From assembly GCF_025751555.1 (NCBI RefSeq), contig NZ_JAOWLB010000005.1:208713-272712 (forward strand): a stretch of DNA of 64,000 bases, written 5' to 3'. Within the stretch, counting starts at the first letter, position 1. Each line of letters opens with the position of its first letter. Of this stretch, positions 18,807 to 32,713 are shown piece by piece. The position numbers and the translations under genes were made by a program. The notes under the pieces are model-generated. The model was not told the origin of the DNA. It ran no database searches and saw nothing but the letters and a program-made list of their open reading frames with translations. This DNA comes from Ruegeria aquimaris (lineage in GTDB: Bacteria; Pseudomonadota; Alphaproteobacteria; Rhodobacterales; Rhodobacteraceae).

Positions 18807-21126
<2,320 letters not shown>

Positions 21127-21141
21127 GTCCCAACTCTCTCC

Positions 21142-22680
<1,539 letters not shown>

Positions 22681-23241
22681 TTATCCGACCTCTTTCATTG
22701 CATTCTGGAGGGAGTTGAGCTTGGAGCGGATCGAGCTGTCGATCATCTTCGAGCCAACTTTGACGACAAGACCGCCGATGAGGGTTTCATCCACGGTCGC
22801 ATTGATGGTAACCGACTTGCCGACCTGCTCGCTCAGGGTCTTGGTCAGCTTTTCGATCTGGGTCTTGGTCAGAGCCTTGGCGGATGTGACCTCGGCGGTC
22901 ACTTCGCCGCGCTCCTCGGCCAGCGCGTCTTGCAGCGCCTTGAGCATTTGCGGCAGAACGAACAGGCGGCGCTTCTGTGCCATGAGGCCCAGCGAATTGG
23001 CCAGCACCGCGCCGAGTTTCATTTTCTTGGCAATCGCGGTGATTGCGGCTTCCTGTTCTGCGCGGGAAACCAGCGGCGAAGCGATCAGACCACGCAGGTC
23101 GGCGCTTTCGGCCAGGGCGGCAGCCAGATCAGTGATGCCGGTTTCCAGACCTTTCAGGTCATTATTCTCTTTCGCGATCTCGAAAATCGCGGTGGCATAG
23201 CGCGCGGCAATGCCTGCGGAAATCGAAGCTGGTTCGGACAC
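22681..23241 (-). CDS. atpH: F1 ATP synthase delta subunit
   Basis: 186 residues. It forms the peripheral-stalk cap joining F1 to F0 b subunits. The family N-terminus ARYATAIFEIAKENNDL and C-terminal GGLVVKVGSKMIDSSIRSKL are clear. The first codon is taken as GTG at 23241 (VSEPASISAG) after AAGGGTGGAC. ATG codons further upstream (23337) would add about 30 residues including a GC hairpin and do not fit the family. First gene of atpHAGDC. As in other alphaproteobacteria the F0 genes are not in this cluster. Confidence 0.96.
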   Translation of the reverse strand: MSEPASISAGIAARYATAIFEIAKENNDLKGLETGITDLAAALAESADLRGLIASPLVSRAEQEAAITAIAKKMKLGAVLANSLGLMAQKRRLFVLPQMLKALQDALAEERGEVTAEVTSAKALTKTQIEKLTKTLSEQVGKSVTINATVDETLIGGLVVKVGSKMIDSSIRSKLNSLQNAMKEVG

Positions 23242-23690
23242 GTCCACCCTTCCGATATTATTGGCCCCGAACGCGCCGTTTGCGCGACCTCGGGGGCGTG
23301 AGGAAACCCCGCCGTGACGGCGGGGCATCGAAATCACCGGGGATGTAGCAGAGCGTTACTTATGTCGCAATATAGTATAGCGATAACGGTCCGGCACCCA
23401 AATCGCGTGTTTTCAATGTGTTAACGAAACTGCGACCCTTTGGACCCCCATAAGTGCTTGAAAAATGTTACCCGATTGCAGGTTTTCGCGATTCCTGTGA
23501 CTCAAAACTGCACCCGCGCCACGGACGAATGCCTACAAGGGCGCACAGGACCGCCATTGCCGGGAGCGGCCCTGCAAGCAGCCCTGACGCCTTCGGCCGA
23601 TGCATCGGCGTCCCGCATCCCGTCTCTTGACTGGCACCGATGAACTGACGCGATATAGAGTCAGGCGATTTTTCCAAAGGGTGTTCTTGT
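23242..23690. promoter_or_regulatory. 449-base divergent intergenic region upstream of atpH and the RTX-like gene
   Basis: No gene is supported here. It must contain the promoters of the atp operon (minus) and of the RTX-like gene (plus). A GC-rich inverted repeat, CCCCGCC-GTGAC-GGCGGGG at 23307-23325, sits about 65 bases before the atpH start codon and would lie in its 5' leader if transcription starts further upstream. I could not assign -35/-10 boxes with confidence. Confidence 0.45.
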
Positions 23691-25271
23691 ATGGGTATTC
23701 CTGCAGCCTTGCTGGGTCTCGGCGCGTTTGCCGCGTTGAGTGGGTTGTTCGACTCATCGGACGACCCGGAAGGCGAAACACCGGACGAGGTGAATGAGAC
23801 ACCGGAAACCCCCGAAGAGGAGGGCGCGCAAGACACCGGCGCAACGGTTACCACGCTCGAACACGGCACGGTTCAGGTTGAACTGGGTGAGGACGAAACC
23901 GGTAGCCTTCTATCCCTGATCTATCTGGATTCCGAGGACACCGGAGAGAGTTCCAATTTCTACACCGAGTTCGAAACCCGGATCTATCTTGCACCGGAAG
24001 GAACCGATTTATCGCAAAAAGCGTCCGCATCATCGTCCGGGATTCCCGGATATGACGCATTCGTTGCAGGCAATGGAACCGGAGCGTACGATCTGGCGGC
24101 TCTGGAAGAAACGCTTGGCCTAGAACTGATCCATACCATTGACCTGTTGCCGTTAATGCCTGACGCGCAACCCACCTACCCTGCCCTGATTGATCTGGGT
24201 CTGGACGCACTTGATCAGGTCGAGGCGAACGCGCCAACAAAATCATATTTTCTTGAGGCGGTGACAGATGGTGACGACCTGTCGCTCTTCCTGCCCGAAG
24301 ATTACGTCCCGACCTACAATGGCGTTGCCGCGACCGCTGTGACCGACAACGTGACTGGGGGAGAAGAAACCGACTGGTTTGCCGTGGAAGAAGGCGCGCC
24401 GACCGCGCTTGTCGTCGAAACCCGGGGCGGCGACGATTTGGTAACGACCAAGGTCGATGACACCGGAATTCGTGCGGGTGACGGCGATGACCTGGTCATT
24501 GCATACAGCAACGGTAACTCTGTCAGCGGTGGGGCGGGCAACGACACGATCAACGCCAGCGGTCATGACATGGTGATCACAGGCGATGCCGGTGCCGACC
24601 AAATCCACGCCTACGGGAGCGGCCAGGCGATGGGTGGCGAGGGCAATGACACAGTCTACGCCGGAAATGATCAAGACCACTCCAGTTGGACAAACCGCTG
24701 GGATACCTTCGAAACGGTACTGGAACCGGGCTTGCCACTTGATGTTGATGGTGGTGCGGGACACGACAGAATCATTGTCAGCGGCGTCAACGCCACCGGT
24801 TATGGTGGCGAAGGCGACGATTTCCTGTCCGTCGAGAATGGTGCCAGGGGCCATGGCGGCGTCGGCAATGATCATCTTCAGCTGAGCGCGGGCAGCATGG
24901 TTTTTGGTGAAGACGGTGACGATCTGTTCACAATGTACGAGTTTCAAAATGCCCCGGAAAGCGCAGTTGCGACCGGTGGCGATGGCGCTGATACCTACAG
25001 CCTGGCGATACGCGGAGCAAATGCCCCGGATCCCGAATCCTATCTCAGGATCACCGATTTCGATCCCTCCGAAGATGCTCTTGAGGTTGAACTGTGGAAC
25101 CGAGATTCGGAAACCATCGACTCGGTCACCCTGAGCGAGGCCTCGGATGGCAGCCATACGGATGTGCTGGTCAATGTGTCCAGCATCTACGCGCAATCTC
25201 CCGGCTCTGTGATCATCCGCTTGGATGGCGTGACCGGTATGTCACCCGACGCGGTGGTGATCCGAACCTGA
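23691..25271 (+). CDS. RTX-like calcium-binding repeat protein with N-terminal hydrophobic anchor
   Basis: 526 residues. The N-terminus MGIPAALLGLGAFAALSGLF is a single hydrophobic stretch, followed by a very acidic segment (about 22-50, rich in D, E, T and P). From about residue 245 there are some eight degenerate RTX nonapeptide-like repeats: GGDDLV, AGDGDDLV, SGGAGNDTI, GGEGNDTV, GGAGHDRI, GGEGDDFL, GGVGNDHL and GEDGDDLF. These normally form a calcium-bound beta-roll. The last ~70 residues (ITDFDPSEDALEVEL onward) resemble the C-terminal region of secreted RTX proteins that pass a type I exporter, although no exporter gene is adjacent. No enzymatic domain was recognised. A surface or secreted role is likely. 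Confidence 0.8.
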   Translation: MGIPAALLGLGAFAALSGLFDSSDDPEGETPDEVNETPETPEEEGAQDTGATVTTLEHGTVQVELGEDETGSLLSLIYLDSEDTGESSNFYTEFETRIYLAPEGTDLSQKASASSSGIPGYDAFVAGNGTGAYDLAALEETLGLELIHTIDLLPLMPDAQPTYPALIDLGLDALDQVEANAPTKSYFLEAVTDGDDLSLFLPEDYVPTYNGVAATAVTDNVTGGEETDWFAVEEGAPTALVVETRGGDDLVTTKVDDTGIRAGDGDDLVIAYSNGNSVSGGAGNDTINASGHDMVITGDAGADQIHAYGSGQAMGGEGNDTVYAGNDQDHSSWTNRWDTFETVLEPGLPLDVDGGAGHDRIIVSGVNATGYGGEGDDFLSVENGARGHGGVGNDHLQLSAGSMVFGEDGDDLFTMYEFQNAPESAVATGGDGADTYSLAIRGANAPDPESYLRITDFDPSEDALEVELWNRDSETIDSVTLSEASDGSHTDVLVNVSSIYAQSPGSVIIRLDGVTGMSPDAVVIRT

Positions 25272-25310
25272 GCCACGAGCCAGCGCGCCGGGGACGGCGG
25301 GCGGGGCGCC

Positions 25311-25328
25311 TTTTGGCGGCAGCCAAAA
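25311..25328. terminator. putative bidirectional terminator
   Basis: Inverted repeat TTTTGGC-GGCA-GCCAAAA between the convergent RTX-like and methyltransferase genes, flanked by GGCGCC and GCGCC that could extend the stem. Confidence 0.5.
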
Positions 25329-25343
25329 CAGCGCCGTGCGTCG

Positions 25344-26096
25344 TTACACTGGTTCGGCCTTGCCGGTCGGTTGCGGGTTCAGCACACCCAGCGGGTTGAG
25401 CACGCGCACCTTGTCCTGCGCCCCTTTCCGGCGTGGTGGGTGAACGCGCTTGGACGCTTCGACCATGAACACACCGCCCGCCATGATCGTCGGCAGTCGC
25501 GTTCCGGTTCTTTCCAGCAAGGCGCCCGATTTCAACCAGAAACGCCTGAAGGATGGCGGCTGATACAGCGCGGAACAATGAAACTCCGGTAGGAACTGAT
25601 GCTTGCGCAGCTGAGTTTCCAACTGCCCCAGCGTATAGGGACGACCAAAGCCAAAGGGCGTCTTGTCGGACCGCGACCACAACCCGGCGCGGTTCGGCAC
25701 GACAAAGATCGCCCTACCCCCCGGTCCCAGCACCCGCCAGCATTCGTCCAGAACGGCGGATGGGTGTTCCGAGGTTTCCAGCCCATGCATGACCACCAAC
25801 CGGTCCACATGCCCGGTTTCGATGGGCCACAGCGTTTCCTCGCACAGGACCGAGACATTCGGCAGGCCCGCGGGCCAGGGCATGACCCCCTGCGGCCCCG
25901 GCATCAGGCCAATGACCCGGCGGGCGTCGTTCAGATAGGGCCGCAATAACGGCACGGCAAAGCCGTACCCGGCGACCGTCTGGCCCTTGGCCTCGGGCCA
26001 GATCCCCAGAAGACGCCCCCGCACGGCCGCCTGCGCCGCCCGCCCCAGCGTGCTGCGATAATAGAAATTCCTCAGGTCCTGCACGTCCAGATGCAT
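25344..26096 (-). CDS. class I SAM-dependent methyltransferase
   Basis: 250 residues. The region has methyltransferase character: [15 protein letters not shown] replaces the usual acidic loop, [16 protein letters not shown] contains the post-motif strand, and [21 protein letters not shown] is the motif III region typical of UbiE/Methyltransf_11-like enzymes. Motif I is degenerate ([16 protein letters not shown]), so SAM binding is likely but not certain. It diverges from gloB with overlapping 5' regions, an arrangement I recognise as usual in Rhodobacteraceae. Substrate unknown. Confidence 0.82.
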   Translation of the reverse strand: MHLDVQDLRNFYYRSTLGRAAQAAVRGRLLGIWPEAKGQTVAGYGFAVPLLRPYLNDARRVIGLMPGPQGVMPWPAGLPNVSVLCEETLWPIETGHVDRLVVMHGLETSEHPSAVLDECWRVLGPGGRAIFVVPNRAGLWSRSDKTPFGFGRPYTLGQLETQLRKHQFLPEFHCSALYQPPSFRRFWLKSGALLERTGTRLPTIMAGGVFMVEASKRVHPPRRKGAQDKVRVLNPLGVLNPQPTGKAEPV

Positions 26097-26156
26097 TGCA
26101 GCCGCTCGCCCGATCTGTTTGGCTGGGGCAGTCTAGCAATGAAAAGGCAAAAGGCC

Positions 26157-26924
26157 ATGCCTCTTGAAATCGTCACCATACCCTGTCTCAGCGACAACTA
26201 CGCCTATCTCGCGCATGATGCGGCCAGCGGTGAAACCGCGCTGATCGACGCCCCCGAGGCTGGCCCCATCCTGACCGAACTGGCGACGCGCGACTGGCGG
26301 CTGAGTCATGTGCTGCTGACGCATCATCATTGGGACCATGTCGACGCCCTGCCCGAGATTCTGGCTTCCCATCCCGCACGGGTCATCGGTGCCGCAGCCG
26401 ATGCGCATCGGCTGCCGCCCCTGGACATGGCGGTGGCCGAGGGGGACCGGTTCGACATTGGCGGTGAACCGGTCGAGGTACTGGATGTCTCCGGTCATAC
26501 CGTCGGACATCTGGCTTTTTACCTGCCGGAAAGTAACGCGGTTTTCACCGCTGACAGCCTTATGGCGCTGGGGTGTGGCCGCCTCTTCGAGGGAACGCCC
26601 CAGCAGATGTGGACCTCGCTGTCCAAACTTGCCGCCCTGCCCGACGATACGGTTGTGTGCAGCGGACATGAATACACGCAATCGAATGCGCGCTTCGCCC
26701 TGACAATCGACGTCGGCAACGATACCTTGAAAAAGCGGGCGGCGGAAATAGATCAAGCCAGAGCAGCAGGACACCCGACCGTTCCCAGCATGCTGGGGGT
26801 GGAAAAGGCGACAAACCCGTTTCTGCGGGCTGCCGACCCGGACATCCAGGCGCATCTGGGTCTGTCCGGCGCCGACCCGGCAAAGGTCTTTGCCGAAATT
26901 CGCGGCCGCAAGGACCGGTTCTGA
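26157..26924 (+). CDS. gloB: hydroxyacylglutathione hydrolase (glyoxalase II)
   Basis: 255 residues. It is a metallo-beta-lactamase-fold enzyme that hydrolyses S-D-lactoylglutathione to D-lactate and glutathione, completing methylglyoxal detoxification. The binuclear metal motif is LTHHHWDHVDAL; further ligands are in VSGHTVGHLAFY, FTADSLMALGCGRLFEG and CSGHEYTQSNARF. The C-terminal glutathione-binding domain includes ATNPFLRAADP. The ATG at 26157 (MPLEIVTIPC) matches the family N-terminus; an ATG at 26139 is an alternative start. The adjacent divergent methyltransferase shares its promoter region. Confidence 0.97.
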   Translation: MPLEIVTIPCLSDNYAYLAHDAASGETALIDAPEAGPILTELATRDWRLSHVLLTHHHWDHVDALPEILASHPARVIGAAADAHRLPPLDMAVAEGDRFDIGGEPVEVLDVSGHTVGHLAFYLPESNAVFTADSLMALGCGRLFEGTPQQMWTSLSKLAALPDDTVVCSGHEYTQSNARFALTIDVGNDTLKKRAAEIDQARAAGHPTVPSMLGVEKATNPFLRAADPDIQAHLGLSGADPAKVFAEIRGRKDRF

Positions 26925-27098
26925 TGCCGCAAATGCAACATTCGCGCCACCAGTCACGACAAATGTGAGCCGGAAACAAAAGAAAACCCTTGAAGCGGCG
27001 CTCACATCAACCAAACTCTAATAGTATGAGGACATGGTTGGCAGAGGGGTCCGACCGCAACTCGACCCCCTCCCGACCCAAGACAGAGGAGCACGCCT

Positions 27099-29426
27099 GT
27101 GCCTTCATTCTCGAGCACACTTGAACAGGCCATTCACGCAGCCCTGGCGGCGGCAAACGAACGGCGACACGAATTCGCAACGCTGGAACATCTGTTGCTG
27201 GCGCTGCTCGATGAACCGGATGCGGTGCGGGTACTGAAGGCATGCAGTGTCGATCTGACCGAATTACGCAGCACTCTGGTCGAGTTCATCGACGAGGATC
27301 TTGCCAATCTGGTAACCGATATCGACGGCTCCGAGGCGGTGCCAACCGCCGCGTTTCAGCGCGTGATCCAGCGTGCCGCGATCCATGTCCAAAGCTCGGG
27401 GCGCACCGAGGTCACCGGCGCCAATGTGCTGGTCGCGATCTTTGCCGAACGTGAATCCAACGCCGCCTATTTCCTGCAAGAACAGGACATGACCCGCTAT
27501 GACGCGGTGAACTTCATCGCTCATGGTGTCGCCAAGGACCCTGCCTATGGCGAAAACCGACCCGTAACCGGCGCCGAACGCGGCGAGGAAGAGAGCCGCG
27601 CCACGTCATCGGCTGAAGGCGAGCAGAAAGAAAGCGCGCTGTCCAAGTACTGCGTGAACCTGAACGCCAAGTCGCGCGCCGGCGATATCGACCCGCTTAT
27701 CGGACGCGATCACGAGGTCGAGCGCTGTATCCAGGTGCTGTGCCGCCGCCGCAAGAACAATCCGCTTCTGGTGGGCGATCCCGGCGTGGGCAAGACCGCC
27801 ATCGCCGAGGGGCTTGCCCGCAAGATCGTGGCCGGTGAGATCCCCGAGGTGCTGTCGAACACCACCATCTATTCGCTCGACATGGGCGCGCTGCTGGCTG
27901 GCACCCGGTACCGCGGCGATTTCGAGGAACGGCTGAAATCGGTCGTGAACGAGTTGGAGGAGCACCCCGACGCGGTGCTGTTCATCGACGAAATCCATAC
28001 GGTGATCGGCGCTGGCGCCACGTCGGGCGGGGCGATGGACGCCTCGAACCTGCTCAAGCCCGCGTTGCAGGGCGGCAAGCTGCGTACCATGGGGTCGACC
28101 ACCTACAAGGAGTTCCGCCAGCATTTCGAGAAGGACCGCGCGCTGAGCCGCCGGTTCCAGAAGATCGACGTGAACGAACCCTCGGTCGAGGACAGCGTGA
28201 AGATCCTCAAGGGCCTGAAGCCCTATTTCGAGGAGCATCACGAGGTGCGTTATACCGCCGATGCGATCAAGTCGGCGGTCGAACTGTCGGCGCGTTATAT
28301 CAACGACCGCAAACTGCCCGACAAGGCCATCGACGTGATCGACGAGGCGGGCGCGGCGCAGCATCTGGTGGCCGAGAGCAAGCGGCGCAAGACCATCGGT
28401 GTCAAGGAGATCGAAGCGGTGGTTGCCAAGATCGCCCGCATCCCGCCAAAGAACGTCACCAAGGACGATGCCGAGGTTCTCAAGGATCTCGAAGCCAGCC
28501 TGAAACGTGTGGTCTTTGGCCAGGACAAGGCGATCGAGGCCTTGTCCAGTGCCATCAAGCTGGCGCGCGCAGGCCTGCGCGAACCGGAGAAACCCATCGG
28601 CAACTACCTGTTCGCGGGGCCAACCGGTGTCGGCAAGACTGAGGTCGCCAAGCAACTGGCCGATACGCTGGGTGTGGAACTGCTGCGCTTCGACATGTCA
28701 GAATACATGGAGAAACATGCGGTCAGCCGCCTGATCGGCGCGCCCCCTGGCTATGTCGGTTTTGATCAGGGCGGGCTGTTGACCGATGGCGTCGACCAGC
28801 ATCCGCATTGTGTGCTGCTGCTGGACGAGATCGAAAAGGCGCATCCTGATGTCTACAACATCCTGTTGCAGGTGATGGATCATGGCCAACTGACCGACCA
28901 CAACGGCCGCACCGTCAACTTCCGCAACGTGGTGCTGATCATGACCTCGAACGCGGGCGCCGCCGAACAGGCGAAAACCGCCATCGGGTTCGGGCGCGAC
29001 CGGCGCGAGGGTGAGGACACCGCCGCCATCGAGCGGACCTTCACGCCCGAGTTCCGCAACCGTCTGGATGCCGTGATCTCGTTCGCACCGCTGCCTAAGG
29101 AGGTGATCCTCCAGGTGGTCGAAAAGTTCGTGCTGCAACTCGAAGCGCAGTTGATGGACCGCCATGTGCATATCGAACTGACCCGGCAGGCCGCCGAATG
29201 GCTGGCCGACAAGGGCTATGACGACAAGATGGGGGCCCGGCCGCTGGCGCGTGTGATCCAGGAACACATCAAGAAGCCCCTGGCCGAGGAATTGCTGTTC
29301 GGAAAACTGGCCAAAGGCGGTGTCGTCCGCGTCAGCGTCAAGAAGGGCGAGTTGGTCTTGCAAATCGATGGCCCGGACCGGCCGCGTATCTCGGGGGACA
29401 AGCCGCCGTTGCTGACGGCTGACTGA
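27099..29426 (+). CDS. clpA: ATP-dependent Clp protease ATP-binding subunit ClpA
   Basis: 775 residues, full length. Order: ClpA/B N-domain (1-145, [18 protein letters not shown]), first AAA module with Walker A GDPGVGKT (226-233) and Walker B VLFIDEIH, second AAA module with Walker A GPTGVGKT and Walker [11 protein letters not shown], then the C-terminal small domain. ClpA unfolds substrates for ClpP and takes N-degron adaptors through ClpS. It starts with GTG at 27099 after AGAGGAG. No clpS gene lies next to it in this window. The downstream M23 peptidase gene overlaps its stop by one base, so the two are cotranscribed. Confidence 0.98.
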   Translation: MPSFSSTLEQAIHAALAAANERRHEFATLEHLLLALLDEPDAVRVLKACSVDLTELRSTLVEFIDEDLANLVTDIDGSEAVPTAAFQRVIQRAAIHVQSSGRTEVTGANVLVAIFAERESNAAYFLQEQDMTRYDAVNFIAHGVAKDPAYGENRPVTGAERGEEESRATSSAEGEQKESALSKYCVNLNAKSRAGDIDPLIGRDHEVERCIQVLCRRRKNNPLLVGDPGVGKTAIAEGLARKIVAGEIPEVLSNTTIYSLDMGALLAGTRYRGDFEERLKSVVNELEEHPDAVLFIDEIHTVIGAGATSGGAMDASNLLKPALQGGKLRTMGSTTYKEFRQHFEKDRALSRRFQKIDVNEPSVEDSVKILKGLKPYFEEHHEVRYTADAIKSAVELSARYINDRKLPDKAIDVIDEAGAAQHLVAESKRRKTIGVKEIEAVVAKIARIPPKNVTKDDAEVLKDLEASLKRVVFGQDKAIEALSSAIKLARAGLREPEKPIGNYLFAGPTGVGKTEVAKQLADTLGVELLRFDMSEYMEKHAVSRLIGAPPGYVGFDQGGLLTDGVDQHPHCVLLLDEIEKAHPDVYNILLQVMDHGQLTDHNGRTVNFRNVVLIMTSNAGAAEQAKTAIGFGRDRREGEDTAAIERTFTPEFRNRLDAVISFAPLPKEVILQVVEKFVLQLEAQLMDRHVHIELTRQAAEWLADKGYDDKMGARPLARVIQEHIKKPLAEELLFGKLAKGGVVRVSVKKGELVLQIDGPDRPRISGDKPPLLTAD

Positions 29427-30385
29427 TGCGCACGGGCCTGTTGGCTCTATTGTCGCTCGCCGCTTATCCTGCGGCGAGCGATCCCATTCTGGGCCTGCCC
29501 ATCGACTGTACCCTGGGCGAAACCTGCTACATTCAGCAATATGTCGATCGAGACCCAGGCGAAGGCGCCCGCGATTTCACCTGCGGCACGCTCAGCTATG
29601 ACGGTCACAAGGGCACCGATTTTGCGGTACCGACGCTCGAGGCCATGCGCGCCGGTGTCAACGTGATCGCCTCGGCGGCCGGTGTCGTCCGAGGCGTGCG
29701 CGACGGGGTCGAGGACCGGGTCTACGGCCCCGACAACGCCGATGCGGTCAAGGGCCGCGAATGCGGCAATGGCGTCGTGCTGGTGCATGAGGACGGGTGG
29801 GAGACCCAATACTGCCATTTGAAACAGGGGTCGGTCCGGGTGCGCAGCGGCGACCGGGTCGCGCGGGGCGATATCCTGGGCCAGGTGGGGATCAGCGGCA
29901 AGGCGCAGTTTCCCCATGTCCATCTCTCGGTCCGCCGGGACGGTGCGGTGGTGGATCCCTTCGATACCGGGCCTGATGCGGCTTGTGATCAAGTCGGAAC
30001 CAACCTTTGGCAAGATCCGATCGCCTATGTTCCAGGGGGGCTGATCGACGCAGGGTTTACGGATCAGGTGCCGGAATTCGACGCGGTTCAGGAGGGCACC
30101 GCAGCGACCGAACACCTGCCGCCTGATGCCGCTGCAATCGTGCTGTTCGTTCTGGCCTATGGCGCGCGCGCGGGTGACACGCTGCGTCTGACTATCGACG
30201 GGCCCGATGGTCGTTTCATGGCACAGGACATGAAACTGGACCGCGATCAGGCGCGGCTGTTTCGTGCCTCGGGACGCAGGGCCGGAAGCGGCGATTGGCC
30301 TGAAGGCACCTACTCCGGCGAAATCATACTCTTGCGTGAAGGTCAGGAGGTCGACCGGATCACCACAATCCTCGCCGTGAGATGA
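29426..30385 (+). CDS. secreted M23-family metallopeptidase
   Basis: 319 residues with a short signal peptide ([20 protein letters not shown]). The LytM/M23 zinc site is complete: HKGTDFAV supplies His and Asp, and HVHLSVRRDG supplies the second HxH. Before it lies GETCYIQQYVDRDPGEGA with a cysteine pair, and after it a ~130-residue domain of beta character whose role I do not recognise. Likely a periplasmic cell-wall endopeptidase or an inactive-enzyme activator. The one-base TGATG overlap with clpA shows operon organisation, though no functional link is known. Confidence 0.92.
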   Translation: MRTGLLALLSLAAYPAASDPILGLPIDCTLGETCYIQQYVDRDPGEGARDFTCGTLSYDGHKGTDFAVPTLEAMRAGVNVIASAAGVVRGVRDGVEDRVYGPDNADAVKGRECGNGVVLVHEDGWETQYCHLKQGSVRVRSGDRVARGDILGQVGISGKAQFPHVHLSVRRDGAVVDPFDTGPDAACDQVGTNLWQDPIAYVPGGLIDAGFTDQVPEFDAVQEGTAATEHLPPDAAAIVLFVLAYGARAGDTLRLTIDGPDGRFMAQDMKLDRDQARLFRASGRRAGSGDWPEGTYSGEIILLREGQEVDRITTILAVR

Positions 30386-30388
30386 TCC

Positions 30389-32710
30389 CTATTTCTCGGT
30401 CAGCTTAAGTTCGATCCGGCGGTTCTGTGCGCGGGCCTCGGGCGTGTCCGACGGGTTGATCGGCTGGTACTCGCCAAACCCGTTGGCCGACAGCCGATCC
30501 GGCGGGATGCCCAGGAAATCGACCATGTAGCGCACGACCGAAAGCGCACGACCCTGGCTGAGTTCCCAGTTGTCGGCGAATTTCCCGGTCCCCGACAGCG
30601 GCACGTTGTCTGTATGACCATCCACCCGGATCACCCAATCGATCTCAGGCGGGATCTCGGCGGCCACCCCGCGCAGGATACGCGCCACCTTGGCGATTTC
30701 GAATTGCCCCGCAGGTGACAGATCGGCGCTGCCAGGATCGAACAGAACCTCGGACGAGAACACGAACCGGTCACCTTCGATGCGGACGCCCTCCTGATTT
30801 CCCAAAAGGCCACGCAACCTGCCGAAAAATTCCGAGCGATACTGCTCCAGGTCCTTGGCCTGTGCTTCAAGCGCCTTGGCTTCCTCGGCCAGCCGGATGG
30901 CCTCGGCCTCCAGCCGCTTGCGTTCGGCTGCCTCCAGGATGCGGCGCTTGCGTTCCTCGGATGCCGCCCGCGCCAGAGCCGCATTCAGATCCTGACCCAA
31001 TGTCTGCACCTGCACCTGCGCGGCCTCGTTCCGGCTTTTGTAGTCGTCAAGCAGGGCTTGCAGGCTGCCAAGCTGGGACCGCAGCGCCGCCACCTGCTGG
31101 TTCAAGAGCGCGGTCTGGCGCTGAGCCTCGGCCGATATCACCTGTTCCTCGCCCAGTGCCGCGCGGGCCTGCGCCAGCAGATCGGCGCGTTGCTCGGCCA
31201 GGGTGCGTTGCTCGGCCGCGCTGGCCTCGGCTTCGGTCTGGGCAGTCAGGGCGGCCAGCAGGCGTTGTTGCAGAACCTCCTGATCGGATGCGGCCGCCTG
31301 CGCCCGCTCCAGCGTTTCAAGCGCCGCAAGCAGGCGCGCCTCTACCGACGCGCGATCCTCTTCTGTCGAAACCGCCGCGTTTTGCGCCGCCGCCAGATCC
31401 GCGCGCGCGCGCGCCAACTCGGCCTCCAGCGCCGCCTTGGTCCCGGCTGCATCTTCTTCGGTTTGGGCCAGCCGTTGCTCAAGTGCTGTTCGTGCAGCAT
31501 CCGCCTGGGTGCGCAAGTCGGCCAGTTCCCCTTCCAGAGCAGCACGGGCGGCGGCGTACTCTGACTGAAGCCGTGCCAGTTCGTCCTGGTATTGCGACTG
31601 GGTGGCAACCGTGGCGGCGCGCTGTTCGGCAAGGGCAGCCTCGAGCGCGCTTTGCGTATCGGCGGCACGGGCACGGGCAGCGGCCAAGTCTGTCCGGGTC
31701 TGCTCGCCCTCGGCACGGATGCGATCCAACTCTGCCGACAAGGCATTCACCCGCGCCTGGCTTTCAGATTGCGCCACCTCCATCTGAGCCAGAACCCGCG
31801 TCAGACGTTCGGCCAGTTCGTCCCGCTCGTGCAGCTGCGCCCGTGCCGCTTCGATCTCGGCCAGCACCTCGGAGAGCTTTTCATCCAGCTGCGCCTTGGC
31901 GGCATCCGCAGCGGCCAGCAAGGTCAACGTGTCTTCGGCCTGCTTGCGCTGCGCCTCGAGCGCCAGGGTCATCGCCGTCAGCTCGGCATCGGCGTTCTTG
32001 AGCTTGTCACGCAAGGCCTCGGCTGCCGCCGCTTCGGCCAGCCTTGCGGCTTCCTCTTCGCTCAGCTGTTGCTCCAGCGTCCCGATCCGGGCGGCGCTCC
32101 GGTCCCCTTCGCGTTCCAGATCGGCGATCATGGCTTCCAGCGCCTCACGCCGGGCAGCGGCGAGGCGGGCGGCCTCGGTCTGACCGTCGATCTCGCTGCG
32201 GGCCTGTGCGAGGGCGAGGTTCAGTGCCTCCTGCTCTGTCAACAGGCTGTCACGCTGCTCTTCGAGCGCCGCGACCGTGCCAAGCGCCTGTTCCCGGTCA
32301 GAGAGCAGCGCGGCGACCTGTGCTTCGAAGGCGGTGATCCGGGTCGCCGCATCATCCAGCGCCGCGCGCTGCTGGTCGCGTTCGACGGTGAGCGAGGCAA
32401 TCAACGCCTGCGCCTGAGTCAGATCGTCCTGAGTGTCGTTCAAGGTCGCGTTCAACGCCCCCAGCCGGGCCTGCAACTGGCTATTGGCACGCTCTTCCAA
32501 TCCAAGAGCCTGCGCCAGCCTGCCAACCTCGTCCGCCAGCGCGTCCAGCTCGTGCTCCTGCCCCGAGATCGTTTCGCGCAGCACGAATTGCACCACCATG
32601 AAAATGGTCAGCACAAAGGTCAGTACCATCAGGAGGCCAGTCATCGCGTCGACGAAACCCGGCCAGACCGATCCCTGGAACCTGTGGCCGGTGCGCCGCG
32701 ACAGGGCCAT
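30389..32710 (-). CDS. MotB-like OmpA-domain protein with very long coiled coil
   Basis: 773 residues. The N-terminus is a MotB/ExbD-like single transmembrane helix with Asp21 at its mouth (WPGFVDAMTGLLMVLTFVLT). About residues 50-620 are almost uninterrupted Ala/Glu/Gln/Arg/Leu coiled coil. Residues ~645-770 are an OmpA peptidoglycan-binding domain (DGHTDNVPLSGTG, NWELSQGRALSVVRYM, ARAQNRRIEL). MotB proteins are normally about 260-350 residues, so the roughly 570-residue coil is the odd part and could span a large periplasmic distance. It is three bases downstream of the MotA/ExbB-like gene, with which it should form a proton-driven stator-like complex. Not adjacent to flagellar genes. Confidence 0.87.
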   Translation of the reverse strand: MALSRRTGHRFQGSVWPGFVDAMTGLLMVLTFVLTIFMVVQFVLRETISGQEHELDALADEVGRLAQALGLEERANSQLQARLGALNATLNDTQDDLTQAQALIASLTVERDQQRAALDDAATRITAFEAQVAALLSDREQALGTVAALEEQRDSLLTEQEALNLALAQARSEIDGQTEAARLAAARREALEAMIADLEREGDRSAARIGTLEQQLSEEEAARLAEAAAAEALRDKLKNADAELTAMTLALEAQRKQAEDTLTLLAAADAAKAQLDEKLSEVLAEIEAARAQLHERDELAERLTRVLAQMEVAQSESQARVNALSAELDRIRAEGEQTRTDLAAARARAADTQSALEAALAEQRAATVATQSQYQDELARLQSEYAAARAALEGELADLRTQADAARTALEQRLAQTEEDAAGTKAALEAELARARADLAAAQNAAVSTEEDRASVEARLLAALETLERAQAAASDQEVLQQRLLAALTAQTEAEASAAEQRTLAEQRADLLAQARAALGEEQVISAEAQRQTALLNQQVAALRSQLGSLQALLDDYKSRNEAAQVQVQTLGQDLNAALARAASEERKRRILEAAERKRLEAEAIRLAEEAKALEAQAKDLEQYRSEFFGRLRGLLGNQEGVRIEGDRFVFSSEVLFDPGSADLSPAGQFEIAKVARILRGVAAEIPPEIDWVIRVDGHTDNVPLSGTGKFADNWELSQGRALSVVRYMVDFLGIPPDRLSANGFGEYQPINPSDTPEARAQNRRIELKLTEK

Positions 32711-32713
32711 GGG

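Noticed and set aside
26940..27098. Heat-shock sigma-32 promoter upstream of clpA
   Set aside because: CTTGAA is present but no -10 match at a suitable spacing could be found.
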